Source: DASSLY01 sp035689185 (GTDB lineage Bacteria > Actinomycetota > Actinomycetes > Actinomycetales > Dermatophilaceae). Taken from it: a stretch of DNA of 40,374 nucleotides. The notes under the pieces were generated by a model. The model saw only the letters and a list, made by a program, of their open reading frames with translations, searched no databases and was not told the DNA's origin. The translations under genes were made by a program, and so were the position numbers. Location of the stretch: NCBI GenBank assembly GCA_035689185.1, contig DASSLY010000015.1, positions 1 to 40,374 of the forward strand, in the 5' to 3' direction. Of this stretch, positions 23,505 to 31,723 are shown piece after piece. Positions within the stretch are counted from its first letter, which is position 1; every line of letters starts with the position of its first letter.

Positions 23505-25625
23505 CTAGAATGGCACGCTCGCGACGCCGGCGCGCAGGAAGCGCCGGCCGGTCACCTGCTCGGCGACCCCCGTCCGGTCCAACAGCGGGGTGAGCCCGCC
23601 GTTGAAGACGAAGAAGCCGGCACCGGTGATCATGGCCAGGTCGATGTCGGCCGGTCCGGAGACCACGGCCTCGTCGAGCATGAGCCGCGCCTCGCTGGCC
23701 AAGGCCGCCAGCACCTGGGCACGGACCTCCTCCCGGGTGCGCACCACCGGCTCGGGCGGCTGCTCCACCAGCGCCGTGACTTCCGGGTCCAGGGCCAACC
23801 TGCCTTGCGACCTGAGGTAGAAGCCGGGTTTGCCGGATTCCACCACCCGGCGCAGCGTGGCCGAGACGGTGAACCGGTCCGGGAACGCCGCGTGCAGGCT
23901 CGCCACGTTGTGCAGCGCGATCGCCGGACCGACCAGGCCGAACAGGACGAACGGCGGCATGGGCGCCAGCCCGGCGAAGGAGGCGTCCACCACCTCGATC
24001 GGCGTGCCCTCGTCGACCAGCCGGAGAACCTCGCTGGTGAGCCGGCCGAGCAGCCGGTTCACCACGAATGAGGGACAGTCGCGCACCAGGATGCACGTCT
24101 TCTTCAACGCCTTCCCGGTGGCGAACGCGGTCGCCAGGGTCGCCTCGTCGGTGTGCTCGGCGGCGACGACCTCCAGCAGCGGCATAACCGCCACGGGGTT
24201 GAAGAAGTGGCAGCCGACGACCCGCTGCGGGTGGGCCAGTCCCGCGGCCATCGCCGACACCGACAACGAGGACGTGTTCGTCGCCAGCACGCACTCTGGG
24301 GAGACCACGGCCTCCAAATCGGCGAACACCCGCCGCTTGACCGAGAGGTCCTCGAACACCGCCTCAATGACGAAGTCGGCGTCGGCGAACGCCTCCAGCG
24401 ACGTCGATCCGGTCACACTGGCCTTGAGCCGGTTCGCCCGGTCGCCGTCGAGCCGGCCCTTGGCGACCAGGTCGTCGACCTCCCGGTGCACCGACGCCAC
24501 GGCCGTGGCGATCCGCCTCGCGTCCACGTCGGTGAGCACCACCGGCACCTCCAGCCGGCGCAGGAACAGCCACGCCAGCTGGGAGGCCATCAGCCCGGCG
24601 CCGACGATCCCCACCTTGGTCACCGGCCGGGCCAGCGAGGCGTCCGGTGCGCCCGCGGGGCGCCGGGCCCGGCGCTGCAGCAGGTCGAAGGCATACAGGC
24701 CGGCGCGCAGTTCCTCACCCATGACCAGGTCGGCCAGCGCCTCGTCCTCGGCGGCGTAGGCCTGCTCCCGGGACGACGTGCGCGCGGCCCGGACCAGCTC
24801 CAGTGCCCGCAGCGGCGCGGGCGCCGCCCCACCGGTCCGCTCCAGCACTGCCCGGCGCGCCGCGTCGACCACCCCGTCCCACGCGGCGCGGTCGCCCAGG
24901 TCGATCGCCCGACGCTCGACCCGAACGCGCCCGGCGATGACGCCGGCGGCCCAGGCCAGGCAGTCCTCCAGGAACGCGGCCGGCTCGAACATCACGTCCA
25001 CCAGGCCCAGCCGCAGCGCCTGCGGACCGGACAGCATCCGGTTGTTCGCCAGCGGGTTCTCCACGATGACCTGTAGCGCGGCTTCCACCCCGACCAGGCG
25101 TGGCAGCAGGTAGCACCCGCCCCAGCCCGGCACCAGGCCGAGGAACGTCTCGGGGAGCCCGAACGCGCGCACCCCGGAGGAGATCGCCCGATAGCCGGCG
25201 TGCAACGGCAGCTCCACCCCGCCGCCCAGCGCGGCGCCGTTGACGAACGCGAAGGTCGGCACGGGCAGGTCGGCGAACGCGGCGAACGTCGCGTGTCCCA
25301 GCCGCCCGACCGCCAGGGCCTGCTCCCGGCGGGTCAGGACGGCTACGCCCTTGAGGTCGGCCCCGGCGGCGAACAGGAACGGCTTGCCGGTCACCCCGAC
25401 CCCGACGATCTCGCCGTCCTCCGCCCGGGCGCGCAGCCGGTCGACGGCGTCGGCGAGCGCGCGCAGCGACGCCGGCCCGAACGTGCTCGGCCGCGTGTGG
25501 TCGTGCCCGTTGTCCAGGGTGATGAGAGCGAACGTCCCGACGCCGGCCAGGTCCACGTCGCGCACCAGCGAGCGGGTGACCACCTCGTCGGGGAACACCG
25601 CGGCCGGGTCGAGCGCGGCGCTCAC
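23505..25625 (-). CDS. fadB: Fatty acid oxidation complex alpha subunit (enoyl-CoA hydratase / 3-hydroxyacyl-CoA dehydrogenase)
   Basis: Bifunctional beta-oxidation enzyme that hydrates trans-2-enoyl-CoA and oxidises the 3-hydroxyacyl-CoA with NAD. The crotonase domain (about 1-300) has both expected Glu residues, in NGAALGGGVELPLHAG and GLPETFLGLVPGWGG. The dehydrogenase part begins VTKVGIVGAGLMASQLAWLF near residue 362 and has catalytic His in GCHFFNPVAVMPLLE. C-terminal helical domains complete 706 residues. The GTG start overlaps the fadA stop by 4 nt (GTGA), so the true gene is much shorter than the open frame that runs on through fadA. Together with fadA it forms the trifunctional complex. 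Regulated presumably by the operator at 26905-26918. Confidence 0.96.
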   Translation of the reverse strand: MSAALDPAAVFPDEVVTRSLVRDVDLAGVGTFALITLDNGHDHTRPSTFGPASLRALADAVDRLRARAEDGEIVGVGVTGKPFLFAAGADLKGVAVLTRREQALAVGRLGHATFAAFADLPVPTFAFVNGAALGGGVELPLHAGYRAISSGVRAFGLPETFLGLVPGWGGCYLLPRLVGVEAALQVIVENPLANNRMLSGPQALRLGLVDVMFEPAAFLEDCLAWAAGVIAGRVRVERRAIDLGDRAAWDGVVDAARRAVLERTGGAAPAPLRALELVRAARTSSREQAYAAEDEALADLVMGEELRAGLYAFDLLQRRARRPAGAPDASLARPVTKVGIVGAGLMASQLAWLFLRRLEVPVVLTDVDARRIATAVASVHREVDDLVAKGRLDGDRANRLKASVTGSTSLEAFADADFVIEAVFEDLSVKRRVFADLEAVVSPECVLATNTSSLSVSAMAAGLAHPQRVVGCHFFNPVAVMPLLEVVAAEHTDEATLATAFATGKALKKTCILVRDCPSFVVNRLLGRLTSEVLRLVDEGTPIEVVDASFAGLAPMPPFVLFGLVGPAIALHNVASLHAAFPDRFTVSATLRRVVESGKPGFYLRSQGRLALDPEVTALVEQPPEPVVRTREEVRAQVLAALASEARLMLDEAVVSGPADIDLAMITGAGFFVFNGGLTPLLDRTGVAEQVTGRRFLRAGVASVPF

Positions 25626-26839
25626 GCTGCCACCCCGGTGGCGTACGCGGAGTGTCCCGGGTTCTCCCAGACCACCGCCGCACCCATGCCGATCCCGACG
25701 CACATCGCGGTCAGCCCGTAGCGCACCTCCGGGTGCTCCTCGAACTGCCGGGACAGCTGCGTGACCAGCCGCACCCCGGAGCTGGCCAGCGGATGGCCGA
25801 GCGCGATCGCGCCGCCCCAGGGGTTGACCCGTGGGTCGTCGTCGGCGATGCCGAAGTGGTCCAGGAACGCCAGCACCTGCACCGCGAAGGCCTCGTTCAG
25901 CTCGAACAGGCCGATGTCGGAGATGCTGAGCCCCGCCTTGGCCAGCGCCTTCTCCGTGGCCGGGACGGGGCCCACCCCCATCACCTCCGGCTCCACGCCC
26001 ACGAACCCGTATGCGGTGAGCCTGGCCCGCGCGGGCAGGCCCAGTTCGGCGGCGGCCTCCTCCGCTGCCAGCAGGCACGCGGTGGCGCCGTCGTTCAGGC
26101 CGGCGCTGTTGCCGGCGGTGACCCGCCCGTGCGGGCGGAACGGGGTCTTCAGCCCGGCCAGCTGTTCGACGGTGGTGCCGGGCCGAGGCGGCTCGTCCGC
26201 GGTGGCCAGTCCCCAGCCGCGCTCGGTGTCGCGCACGGCGACCGGGACCAGGTCGGGCTGGATCTTGCCCCGCTCGTAGGCGAGCCGGAGGCGCTCCTGG
26301 CTCGCCGCGGCATACCGGTCCGCCCGCTCCCGGGTCAGATGCGGGAACCGGTCGTGAAGGTTCTCCGCGGTGGCGCCCATGACCAGGGCAGAGGGGTCGA
26401 CCAGCCGCTCGGCCACGATGCGCGGGTTGGGGTCGACGCCCTGCCCCATCGGGTGGCGACCCATGTGCTCGACGCCGCCGGCGACGGCGACGTCGTAGGC
26501 GCCGAACGCGATCGCGGAAGCCGTGGTGGTCAGCGCGGTCATCGCTCCGGCGCACATCCGGTCGATCGAGTAGCCCGGCGTGGTCCGGGGCAGCCCGGCG
26601 AGCAACCCGGCAACCCGGCCCAGCGTCATCCCCTGGTCACCGATCTGCGTCGTCGCGGCGATCGCCACTTCTTCCACCCGCTCTGGCGGGAGCGCCGGGT
26701 TGCGCCGTAGCAAAGCCCGGATGCAGCCGACGACCAGGTCGTCGGCGCGGGTCTGAGCATAGATGCCCTTCTCGCCGGCCTTGCCGAACGGGGTGCGGAC
26801 CCCGTCTACCAGGACCACCTCACGCAGGGTGCGGGGCAC
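25622..26839 (-). CDS. fadA: Acetyl-CoA acyltransferase (3-ketoacyl-CoA thiolase)
   Basis: Thiolase completing beta-oxidation by cleaving 3-ketoacyl-CoA with CoA to acetyl-CoA and a shortened acyl-CoA. The nucleophilic Cys96 is in SIDRMCAGAM; the second active-site residues are in GGAIALGHPLASSG (His) and MCVGIGMGAAVV (Cys). NSAGLNDGA and LNEAFAVQ are standard. GTG 26839 is preceded by AAAGGAG with 7-nt spacing, giving 405 residues beginning PRTLREVVLVDGVRTPFG. It is first in the fadA-fadB operon, the reverse of the E. coli order and usual in actinobacteria. A 14-bp palindrome about 70 nt upstream marks the likely regulated promoter. Confidence 0.97.
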   Translation of the reverse strand: MPRTLREVVLVDGVRTPFGKAGEKGIYAQTRADDLVVGCIRALLRRNPALPPERVEEVAIAATTQIGDQGMTLGRVAGLLAGLPRTTPGYSIDRMCAGAMTALTTTASAIAFGAYDVAVAGGVEHMGRHPMGQGVDPNPRIVAERLVDPSALVMGATAENLHDRFPHLTRERADRYAAASQERLRLAYERGKIQPDLVPVAVRDTERGWGLATADEPPRPGTTVEQLAGLKTPFRPHGRVTAGNSAGLNDGATACLLAAEEAAAELGLPARARLTAYGFVGVEPEVMGVGPVPATEKALAKAGLSISDIGLFELNEAFAVQVLAFLDHFGIADDDPRVNPWGGAIALGHPLASSGVRLVTQLSRQFEEHPEVRYGLTAMCVGIGMGAAVVWENPGHSAYATGVAA

Positions 26840-26901
26840 GGTCGAGCTCCTTTGCTTCGCCGGTGGTGGCACGGCCAGTAGGCTCGGGCGGTTCCAGCGC
26901 G

Positions 26902-26918
26902 ATATTACTGGTCAGTAA
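26902..26918. promoter_or_regulatory. Putative fatty-acid regulator operator at the fadAB promoter
   Basis: TTACTG-GT-CAGTAA (26905-26918) is an interrupted palindrome. On the minus strand its end merges with TAATAT (26907-26902), a -10-like box for fadA. The first three bases are also the TAA stop of rnd. TetR- and GntR-type fatty-acid repressors bind sites of this shape; which one is unknown. Confidence 0.55.
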
Positions 26919-28191
26919 CAACGCCGGCGGCGGGCGGTTCCGCCAACGCCTGCGCGAGCAGCGGCGCGGTCAGCTGCACCTGCCACGGCCGGGCGCCGGC
27001 GGCGGCCAGGAACCCGGCGATGGAGTCGACCGAGGTGTCCGCCAGCGGTTGCCAGGCCAGCCGGCGGACCAGCTCGGGTGCGACCAGGTGCTCCACCGGG
27101 ACACTGCGCCGCGTCGCGATGCCGGCCAGCAAGGCCCTGGCCGTGGCCAGCCGGGTCGCGGCAGCCGGGTCCCGTTCGGCCCAGGACCGCGGCGGCGGTG
27201 GGCCCTCGGGACGGGAGGTCAGCACGGGCAGGTCGCGCTCCGGCAGCCGCATCGCCTCGTCCACTGCGGCCAGCCAGTGCCGGGCGTAACGCTTCACCAG
27301 CCGGCTGCCGATGCCCCGCTGGGGCAGGTCGGCGTACCGGCGAGGGGCGGTGAGGGCCAGCTCCACCAGCGCGGAGTCGGGCAGCACCCGCCCGGGCGCC
27401 TGGTCCCGCTCGGCGGCCAGCCTGTCGCGCGCCAGCCACAGCTCGCGCACGAGCGCGGCGCCCCGGCGGCCGGTGACCCGGTGCATCCCGGACGTGCGAC
27501 GCCACGGGTCGGTGCGTGACGGGGGACCGGTGAAGCCCAACAGCGCGTCGAACTCCTGGCGGGCCCAGTCCAGCTTGCCCGCCTCGCGCAGGTCCGCCTC
27601 GATGGCGTTGCGGAGGGGTACAAGCAGCTCGACGTCCAGGGCCGCGTAGCGCAGCCACGGCTCCGGCAGCGGCCGGGTGGACCAGTCGACGGCGGAGTGC
27701 TCCTTGGCCAGGCTCAGCCCCAGGTAGTGCTCCGCCACGGCACTCAGCCCGACCCGGGGCAGCCCGACAAGCCGGGCGCCGAGCTCGGTGTCGAACAGGC
27801 TGGACGGCCGCAGACCGACCTCGGCCAGGCAGGGCAGGTCCTGGGTCGCCGCGTGCAGCACCCACTCCACGCCCGCCACTGCCTCGGCGACGGGACCGAG
27901 GTCCGGACACGTGATCGGGTCCACGAGCCAGGTACCGGCACCCTGCCGGCGCAGCTGAACCAGGTAGGCCCGCTGCCCGTAGCGGTAGCCCGACGCGCGT
28001 TCGGCGTCGATGGCGAGCGGCCCGGTGCCACCGGCCAGGGCCGCAGCGGCCATGGCAAGCCGGCCTTCGTCCTGCACCACAGGCGGGACCGGCTCGGCCG
28101 GGGCGAGCAGCGACACCAGCCCGCTCGCCTCGAGGGTGGCGTCCTGCGGGCTGGCTCCTGCTGCCGTCGGCTGTGGAGGGAGCCCGCTCAC
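26905..28191 (-). CDS. rnd: Ribonuclease D
   Basis: DEDD-family 3'-5' exoribonuclease with an HRDC domain, 428 residues. Exonuclease motifs are visible: LAIDAERASGYRYGQRAYLVQL (first Asp-x-Glu), HAATQDLPCLAEVGL, and WLRYAALDVELLVPL (Exo III Tyr and Asp). The HRDC-like region covers roughly residues 215-300 (VRELWLARDRLAAERDQAPGR). The GTG start overlaps the upstream DUF3000 stop by 4 nt, so the two are translationally coupled. The order DUF3000-rnd is common in actinobacteria. Expected role is tRNA 3' end maturation and RNA turnover. Confidence 0.94.
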   Translation of the reverse strand: MSGLPPQPTAAGASPQDATLEASGLVSLLAPAEPVPPVVQDEGRLAMAAAALAGGTGPLAIDAERASGYRYGQRAYLVQLRRQGAGTWLVDPITCPDLGPVAEAVAGVEWVLHAATQDLPCLAEVGLRPSSLFDTELGARLVGLPRVGLSAVAEHYLGLSLAKEHSAVDWSTRPLPEPWLRYAALDVELLVPLRNAIEADLREAGKLDWARQEFDALLGFTGPPSRTDPWRRTSGMHRVTGRRGAALVRELWLARDRLAAERDQAPGRVLPDSALVELALTAPRRYADLPQRGIGSRLVKRYARHWLAAVDEAMRLPERDLPVLTSRPEGPPPPRSWAERDPAAATRLATARALLAGIATRRSVPVEHLVAPELVRRLAWQPLADTSVDSIAGFLAAAGARPWQVQLTAPLLAQALAEPPAAGVVTDQ

Positions 28192-28784
28192 CGGCGCACG
28201 GCGGGCATGGCGACGACGCCTTCCGGCAACGGCGGGAGCCCGGCGATGGTGCACATGAGCTCGGCCCACGCGACCAGGTGGATGCCGATGTCGGGCCCGT
28301 CGCAGGTCGGGGTCCAGGAGGCGCGGACCTCCATCTCCACCGTTGGCGGCCGGTCGGCCAGCCCCGCGAAGCTCTCCGACACCACCCGGGTCACCGTGCC
28401 CGCCTCGGCCACGTGTCCCGCGCCGTGCGCCGCGAGTGCGTCGACCAGCCACGACCAGCCGACAGCGCCGAGCATCGGGTCGGCGGCCAGCTCGGGCTCC
28501 AGCTCGGCGCGCACGAAGGTGACGGCCCGCCATGTCCCCTCCCACGGTTCCGGCGCGGAAGGATCGTGCAGCAGGACGAACCGGCCGGTGGCCAGCTCCT
28601 CCTCCGTGCCGTCCCTGCCGGCCAGGCAGACGTCGGCGGTGAGTGCCACGGCATACGGAGCGATTCGGGTGGGTGCCGGGACCTCGGTGAGCCGCACCTC
28701 GGGCCGCAGCCGACCGGCGCGCAGGGCGCGCAGCGCCTGGGCGAACTGCGGCGATGACTCGCCGGGGACTCCACGACTGCCCAC
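28188..28784 (-). CDS. DUF3000 family protein
   Basis: Actinobacteria-specific conserved protein of unknown function, 198 residues. Family-like segments are FAQALRALRAGRLRPEVRLTEVPAPTRIAPYAVALTA at the start, GRFVLLHDPSAPEPWEGTWRAVTFVRAELEPE in the middle, and GWSWLVDALAAHGA. No catalytic motif is apparent. GTG 28784 is the likely start because TACCCT (28796-28791) lies 6 nt upstream, a leaderless arrangement; the open frame extends to 29021 but that part overlaps the divergent EamA gene. It is translationally coupled to rnd. Confidence 0.9.
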   Translation of the reverse strand: MGSRGVPGESSPQFAQALRALRAGRLRPEVRLTEVPAPTRIAPYAVALTADVCLAGRDGTEEELATGRFVLLHDPSAPEPWEGTWRAVTFVRAELEPELAADPMLGAVGWSWLVDALAAHGAGHVAEAGTVTRVVSESFAGLADRPPTVEMEVRASWTPTCDGPDIGIHLVAWAELMCTIAGLPPLPEGVVAMPAVRR

Positions 28785-28790
28785 GACCGC

Positions 28791-28796
28791 AGGGTA
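28791..28796 (-). promoter_or_regulatory. -10 box of the DUF3000-rnd operon (leaderless)
   Basis: On the minus strand TACCCT is followed by 6 nt and then GTG 28784. Confidence 0.5.
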
Positions 28797-28881
28797 TGCC
28801 GGGTGCGCCCCCTCAGTGCTAAACGGCACGCCGGGGCGCAGGCCGGCACGCAGACTTGGCAGCAAGCCGGGTGCGCCGACT

Positions 28882-28909
28882 GCTACCCAGACGGCACGCC
28901 GGGTAGCCT
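28882..28909 (+). promoter_or_regulatory. EamA promoter with inverted repeat
   Basis: TAGCCT (28904-28909) lies 8 nt before ATG 28918 and may be a leaderless -10 box. GCTACCC (28882-28888) and GGGTAGC (28901-28907) form a 7-bp dyad that overlaps it. Confidence 0.4.
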
Positions 28910-28917
28910 CCGTCGGG

Positions 28918-29742
28918 ATGCTCAGCCTGCTCGCCCTCGCCTCCAGCGCGGTCTGGGGAACCTCGGACTTCTTTGCCGGACTGAAGTCCCGGTCATTGCC
29001 GCCGGCTGCCGTCGTGGGCATGGCGCAGGCCGTGGCGCTGGGGGTGCTGTCGGTGCTCGTCGCGCTGCGGGCGAGCAGCTTCAGCCTTTCCGGCTGGCCA
29101 CCGTGGGCCCTGGCCGCCGGCGTTGCCGGAGCGGTCGGGCTGATCAGCTTCTACGCGGCACTGGCCGGCGGCCCGATGGGGGTGGTCGCCTCGATCGCTT
29201 CGCTCGGCGCGATCGTGCCGGTTGCCCTGGGCGTGCTCGGCGGGGACCGCCTCGGCCCACGGGTCTGGGTCGGGGTCGTCGTCGCCATCCTCGGCGCCGC
29301 GCTGGCCAGCGGGCCGGAGCTGGGCACGGCCATCACCCGTCGGCCGGTGCTGCTCGGGCTGGTGGCAGCGGTCTCCTTCGGCTCCGCGCTGTTCTGCCTC
29401 GACCGGGGCGCCAGGTTCTCGCTGCTGCACACGCTGTGGGGGATGCGGCTGACCACCGTGGCGATCTTCGCGGTCGCCGCCGTGCTCCTCCGCTCGGTCG
29501 GCGGGACCCGGGCGCGGGACCTGCCGGCGCTCGCGCTCATCGGCCTGGCGGACGTCAGCGCGAACGCGATGTTCGCGTTCTCCTCCTCCCGTGGCCAGGT
29601 CAGCGTCAGCTCGGTGCTCGGATCGCTGTACCCCGTCGCCACGCTGGCCTGGGCCCGGTTCCTGGTCGGTGAGCGGCTGCGCGGGGTCCAGCTGACCGGC
29701 GTCGTGGCGGCGTTGACCGGCGTCGCAGTGATGACGGTCTGA
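28918..29742 (+). CDS. EamA/DMT-family transporter
   Basis: Integral membrane transporter of the drug/metabolite superfamily, 274 residues with about ten hydrophobic segments in two homologous halves (EamA domains at roughly 1-135 and 140-274). The first half begins LLALASSAVWGTSDFFAGL and the second contains GLVAAVSFGSALFCLDRG and ends SVLGSLYPVATLAWARFLVGERL, the usual EamA end motif. Substrate cannot be predicted; relatives export amino acids and other metabolites. It is divergent from DUF3000. A long GC-rich inverted repeat follows before hemE. Confidence 0.9.
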   Translation: MLSLLALASSAVWGTSDFFAGLKSRSLPPAAVVGMAQAVALGVLSVLVALRASSFSLSGWPPWALAAGVAGAVGLISFYAALAGGPMGVVASIASLGAIVPVALGVLGGDRLGPRVWVGVVVAILGAALASGPELGTAITRRPVLLGLVAAVSFGSALFCLDRGARFSLLHTLWGMRLTTVAIFAVAAVLLRSVGGTRARDLPALALIGLADVSANAMFAFSSSRGQVSVSSVLGSLYPVATLAWARFLVGERLRGVQLTGVVAALTGVAVMTV

Positions 29743-29752
29743 CCCCCCTTCC

Positions 29753-29827
29753 CCGACCGGACGCCCCGGAGCGCCCGTTTCCGGGCCGGGACACCCCCTT
29801 GACGGGCCTTTCCGGGCGTCCGGTCGG
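29753..29827 (+). terminator. Long inverted repeat between eamA-type gene and hemE
   Basis: 29753-29770 (CCGACCGGACGCCCCGGA) pairs with 29811-29827 except for one bulged C, with a 40-nt GC-rich loop. Flanking C- and G-tracts may extend it. It probably ends the transporter message. No riboswitch feature was recognised in it. Confidence 0.45.
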
Positions 29828-29854
29828 GAGGGGGAGGTGTGCGAGGATCGCCCG

Positions 29855-30904
29855 GTGACCAGCACCGCAGTGTCGACCCGCGACAGCGCCCTCGTGCGCG
29901 CGGCGCGGGGTGAGCCGACACCGCATACTCCGGTCTGGTTCATGCGGCAGGCCGGGCGGTCGCTGCCGGAGTACCGCGCCGTGCGGGCCGGCGTGCCGAT
30001 GCTCACCGCGTGCCGCACGCCCGAGCTGGTCGCCGAGATCACCTTGCAGCCGGTCCGGCGGTATGCCGTGGACGCGGCGATCTTGTTCAGCGACATCGTC
30101 GTGCCCCTCGCCGCGGTCGGGGTCGGTGTCGACATCGCGGCTGGTGTGGGCCCGGTCGTCGCGGAGCCGGTGCGGGCGCGCCCGGACCTGGACCGGCTGC
30201 GCCCGTTGACCCCCGACCTGGTGCCGGACATCGCGGAGTCGGTGCGGCTGCTGGTGTCCGAGCTCGGCCCGACGCCGCTCATCGGGTTCGCCGGTGCCCC
30301 GTTCACGCTGGCGTCCTACCTGGTCGAGGGCGGCCCCTCCAAGCACCACGAGCGCACCAAGGCCCTCATGCACGGCGAACCGCAGCTGTGGCACGACCTG
30401 TGCGGGCGCCTGGCCCAGATCTCCGGGGCGTTCCTGCGGGTGCAGGCACAGGCCGGGGCGAGCATGGTGCAGCTGTTCGACTCCTGGGCCGGGGCGCTGT
30501 CCCGGGCGGACTACGAGCGGTTCGTGCTGCCGCACTCGGTCGCCGCGTTGTCGGCCGTGGCCGACCTGGGCGTGCCGACCATCCACTTCGGCGTCGGCAC
30601 CGGCGAGCTGCTCACCACGATGGCCCGGGCCGGGTCCAGCGTCGTCGGGGTGGACTTCCACGTCAGCCTCGCCGACGCGATCGACCGGCTGGGCGGCTCG
30701 TATGCCGTGCAGGGCAACCTGGACCCGGCACTGTTGTTCGCGCCCTGGCCGGTGGTGGCCGAGCAGGTTCGCCGGATCCTGGACGAGGGTCGGGCGGCGC
30801 CCGGGCACATCTTCAACCTGGGCCACGGCGTGCTCCCCGAGACCGACCCGGACCAGCTGGCCCGGGTGGTGGACCTGGTCCACTCCGTCGGGAGGGCTGG
30901 CTAA
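29855..30904 (+). CDS. hemE: Uroporphyrinogen decarboxylase
   Basis: Cytoplasmic enzyme removing four carboxyl groups from uroporphyrinogen III to give coproporphyrinogen III. Both signatures are present: PVWFMRQAGRSLPEYRA near residue 25 and GFAGAPFTLASYLVEGG near residue 145. GTG 29855 gives 349 residues, the family length; the upstream GTG at 29837 has no conserved residues. GAGGAT lies 6 nt before 29855 and may be a leaderless -10 box. Its product feeds HemY and ChdC encoded 2-4 kb downstream. The next gene starts 9 nt after the stop but has its own -10 box. Confidence 0.97.
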   Translation: MTSTAVSTRDSALVRAARGEPTPHTPVWFMRQAGRSLPEYRAVRAGVPMLTACRTPELVAEITLQPVRRYAVDAAILFSDIVVPLAAVGVGVDIAAGVGPVVAEPVRARPDLDRLRPLTPDLVPDIAESVRLLVSELGPTPLIGFAGAPFTLASYLVEGGPSKHHERTKALMHGEPQLWHDLCGRLAQISGAFLRVQAQAGASMVQLFDSWAGALSRADYERFVLPHSVAALSAVADLGVPTIHFGVGTGELLTTMARAGSSVVGVDFHVSLADAIDRLGGSYAVQGNLDPALLFAPWPVVAEQVRRILDEGRAAPGHIFNLGHGVLPETDPDQLARVVDLVHSVGRAG

Positions 30905-30907
30905 CCT
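30902..30907 (+). promoter_or_regulatory. -10 box of the 30914 gene, overlapping the hemE stop
   Basis: TAACCT shares its TAA with the hemE stop codon and is 6 nt from GTG 30914, which lacks a ribosome site. This indicates an internal leaderless promoter within the apparent operon. Confidence 0.55.
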
Positions 30908-30913
30908 GGCCGG

Positions 30914-31723
30914 GTGGCCTTCGACTACCCATACGCCCTCACCGCGGAGCGCTACCGCGAGGTGCTGGCCGCCGACTATGCCCGGCTGCGCAGTCTGGTC
31001 GGGCGCGCCGGCACCGCCGAGGTGGTGGAGTGCCCCGGCTGGACCGCCGCGGACGCGGCGCACCACACCGCGGAGGTCTACCAGCACAAGGCCGACTGCA
31101 TCCGCACGGGGCGGGCCGCCGAGTTCCCGGCACCGGGTCTGGACAAGCTGAGCGCCGCCGAAGCGCTGGACCGTTGCTACGCCAACCTGGTCGCCGAGTT
31201 CGACAGCCACGACCCGGACGACCCTGCCTACACGTGGTGGCCACCGGACCAGAGCGTCGGGTTCTGGGTCCGCCGGATGGCGCACGAGACCTCGATCCAC
31301 CGTCGTGACCTGGAGAGCGCCGTCGACGAGCGGACCCCGGTCGCCGAGGACCTGGCGCTCGACGGGATCGACGAGGTGCTCGAGCTCATGCTCTCCGGCG
31401 ACTGGGAGGACGAAGCCGTGCCGTCGGCGTCCGGCAAGGCGGTGCGAGTCGAGAGCGGCGGCCACACCTGGGTCGTGACGCTCAACAGTCGGGTGGTCGA
31501 GCTGGACCGCACCAGCGGCACCGCGTCGGTCGCCACCGTCAGCGGGACCCCCAGCGACGTGCTGCTGTGGCTGTGGGGGCGGGGGCCGCTGCCCAGGGTC
31601 ACCGGTGACAGTGGTGACAGGGGTGACACCGGTGACACGGGTGACACGGGTGACACGGGTGACACCGGTGACGTGGACGCGGTCAGGGAGCTTCGGGAGC
31701 GTCTGGCGCTGGCGACGGCGTAG
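30914..31723 (+). CDS. Maleylpyruvate isomerase (MDMPI) family protein with a Gly-Asp-Thr repeat
   Basis: Mycothiol-dependent maleylpyruvate isomerase/DinB-like fold, 269 residues. The N-terminal domain shows metal-ligand His residues in DAAHHTAEVYQHKA (near residue 55) and MAHETSIHRRDLE (near residue 120). The C-terminal domain contains GGHTWVVTLNSRVVE and GTPSDVLLWLWGR. Between residues about 231 and 254 lies a low-complexity run based on GDT, encoded by a 9-bp tandem repeat, then an amphipathic tail RELRERLALATA. It probably acts on or with mycothiol, but no substrate can be named. The 3' end overlaps the convergent DUF4349 gene by 41 bp. Confidence 0.88.
   Translation: MAFDYPYALTAERYREVLAADYARLRSLVGRAGTAEVVECPGWTAADAAHHTAEVYQHKADCIRTGRAAEFPAPGLDKLSAAEALDRCYANLVAEFDSHDPDDPAYTWWPPDQSVGFWVRRMAHETSIHRRDLESAVDERTPVAEDLALDGIDEVLELMLSGDWEDEAVPSASGKAVRVESGGHTWVVTLNSRVVELDRTSGTASVATVSGTPSDVLLWLWGRGPLPRVTGDSGDRGDTGDTGDTGDTGDTGDVDAVRELRERLALATA
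31601..31674 (+). repeat. 9-bp in-frame minisatellite
   Basis: Eight GGTGACnnn units (GGTGACACG and variants) encode Gly-Asp-Thr/Ser/Arg/Val triplets in the MDMPI protein. Unit gain or loss would keep the reading frame. Confidence 0.85.

Noticed and set aside
23505..26555. Single 1016-codon gene including fadB and the region upstream
   Set aside because: Its N-terminal 300 codons are an out-of-frame reading of fadA; the GTGA overlap at 25622-25625 gives the true fadB start.
27697..29742. 681-codon plus-strand frame ending with the EamA transporter
   Set aside because: The first 400 codons are antisense to rnd and DUF3000; transporter homology begins at ATG 28918.
29743..29854. Riboswitch or attenuator before hemE
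   Set aside because: The inverted repeat has no recognisable riboswitch core and hemE appears to start leaderless, so a terminator of the upstream gene is simpler.
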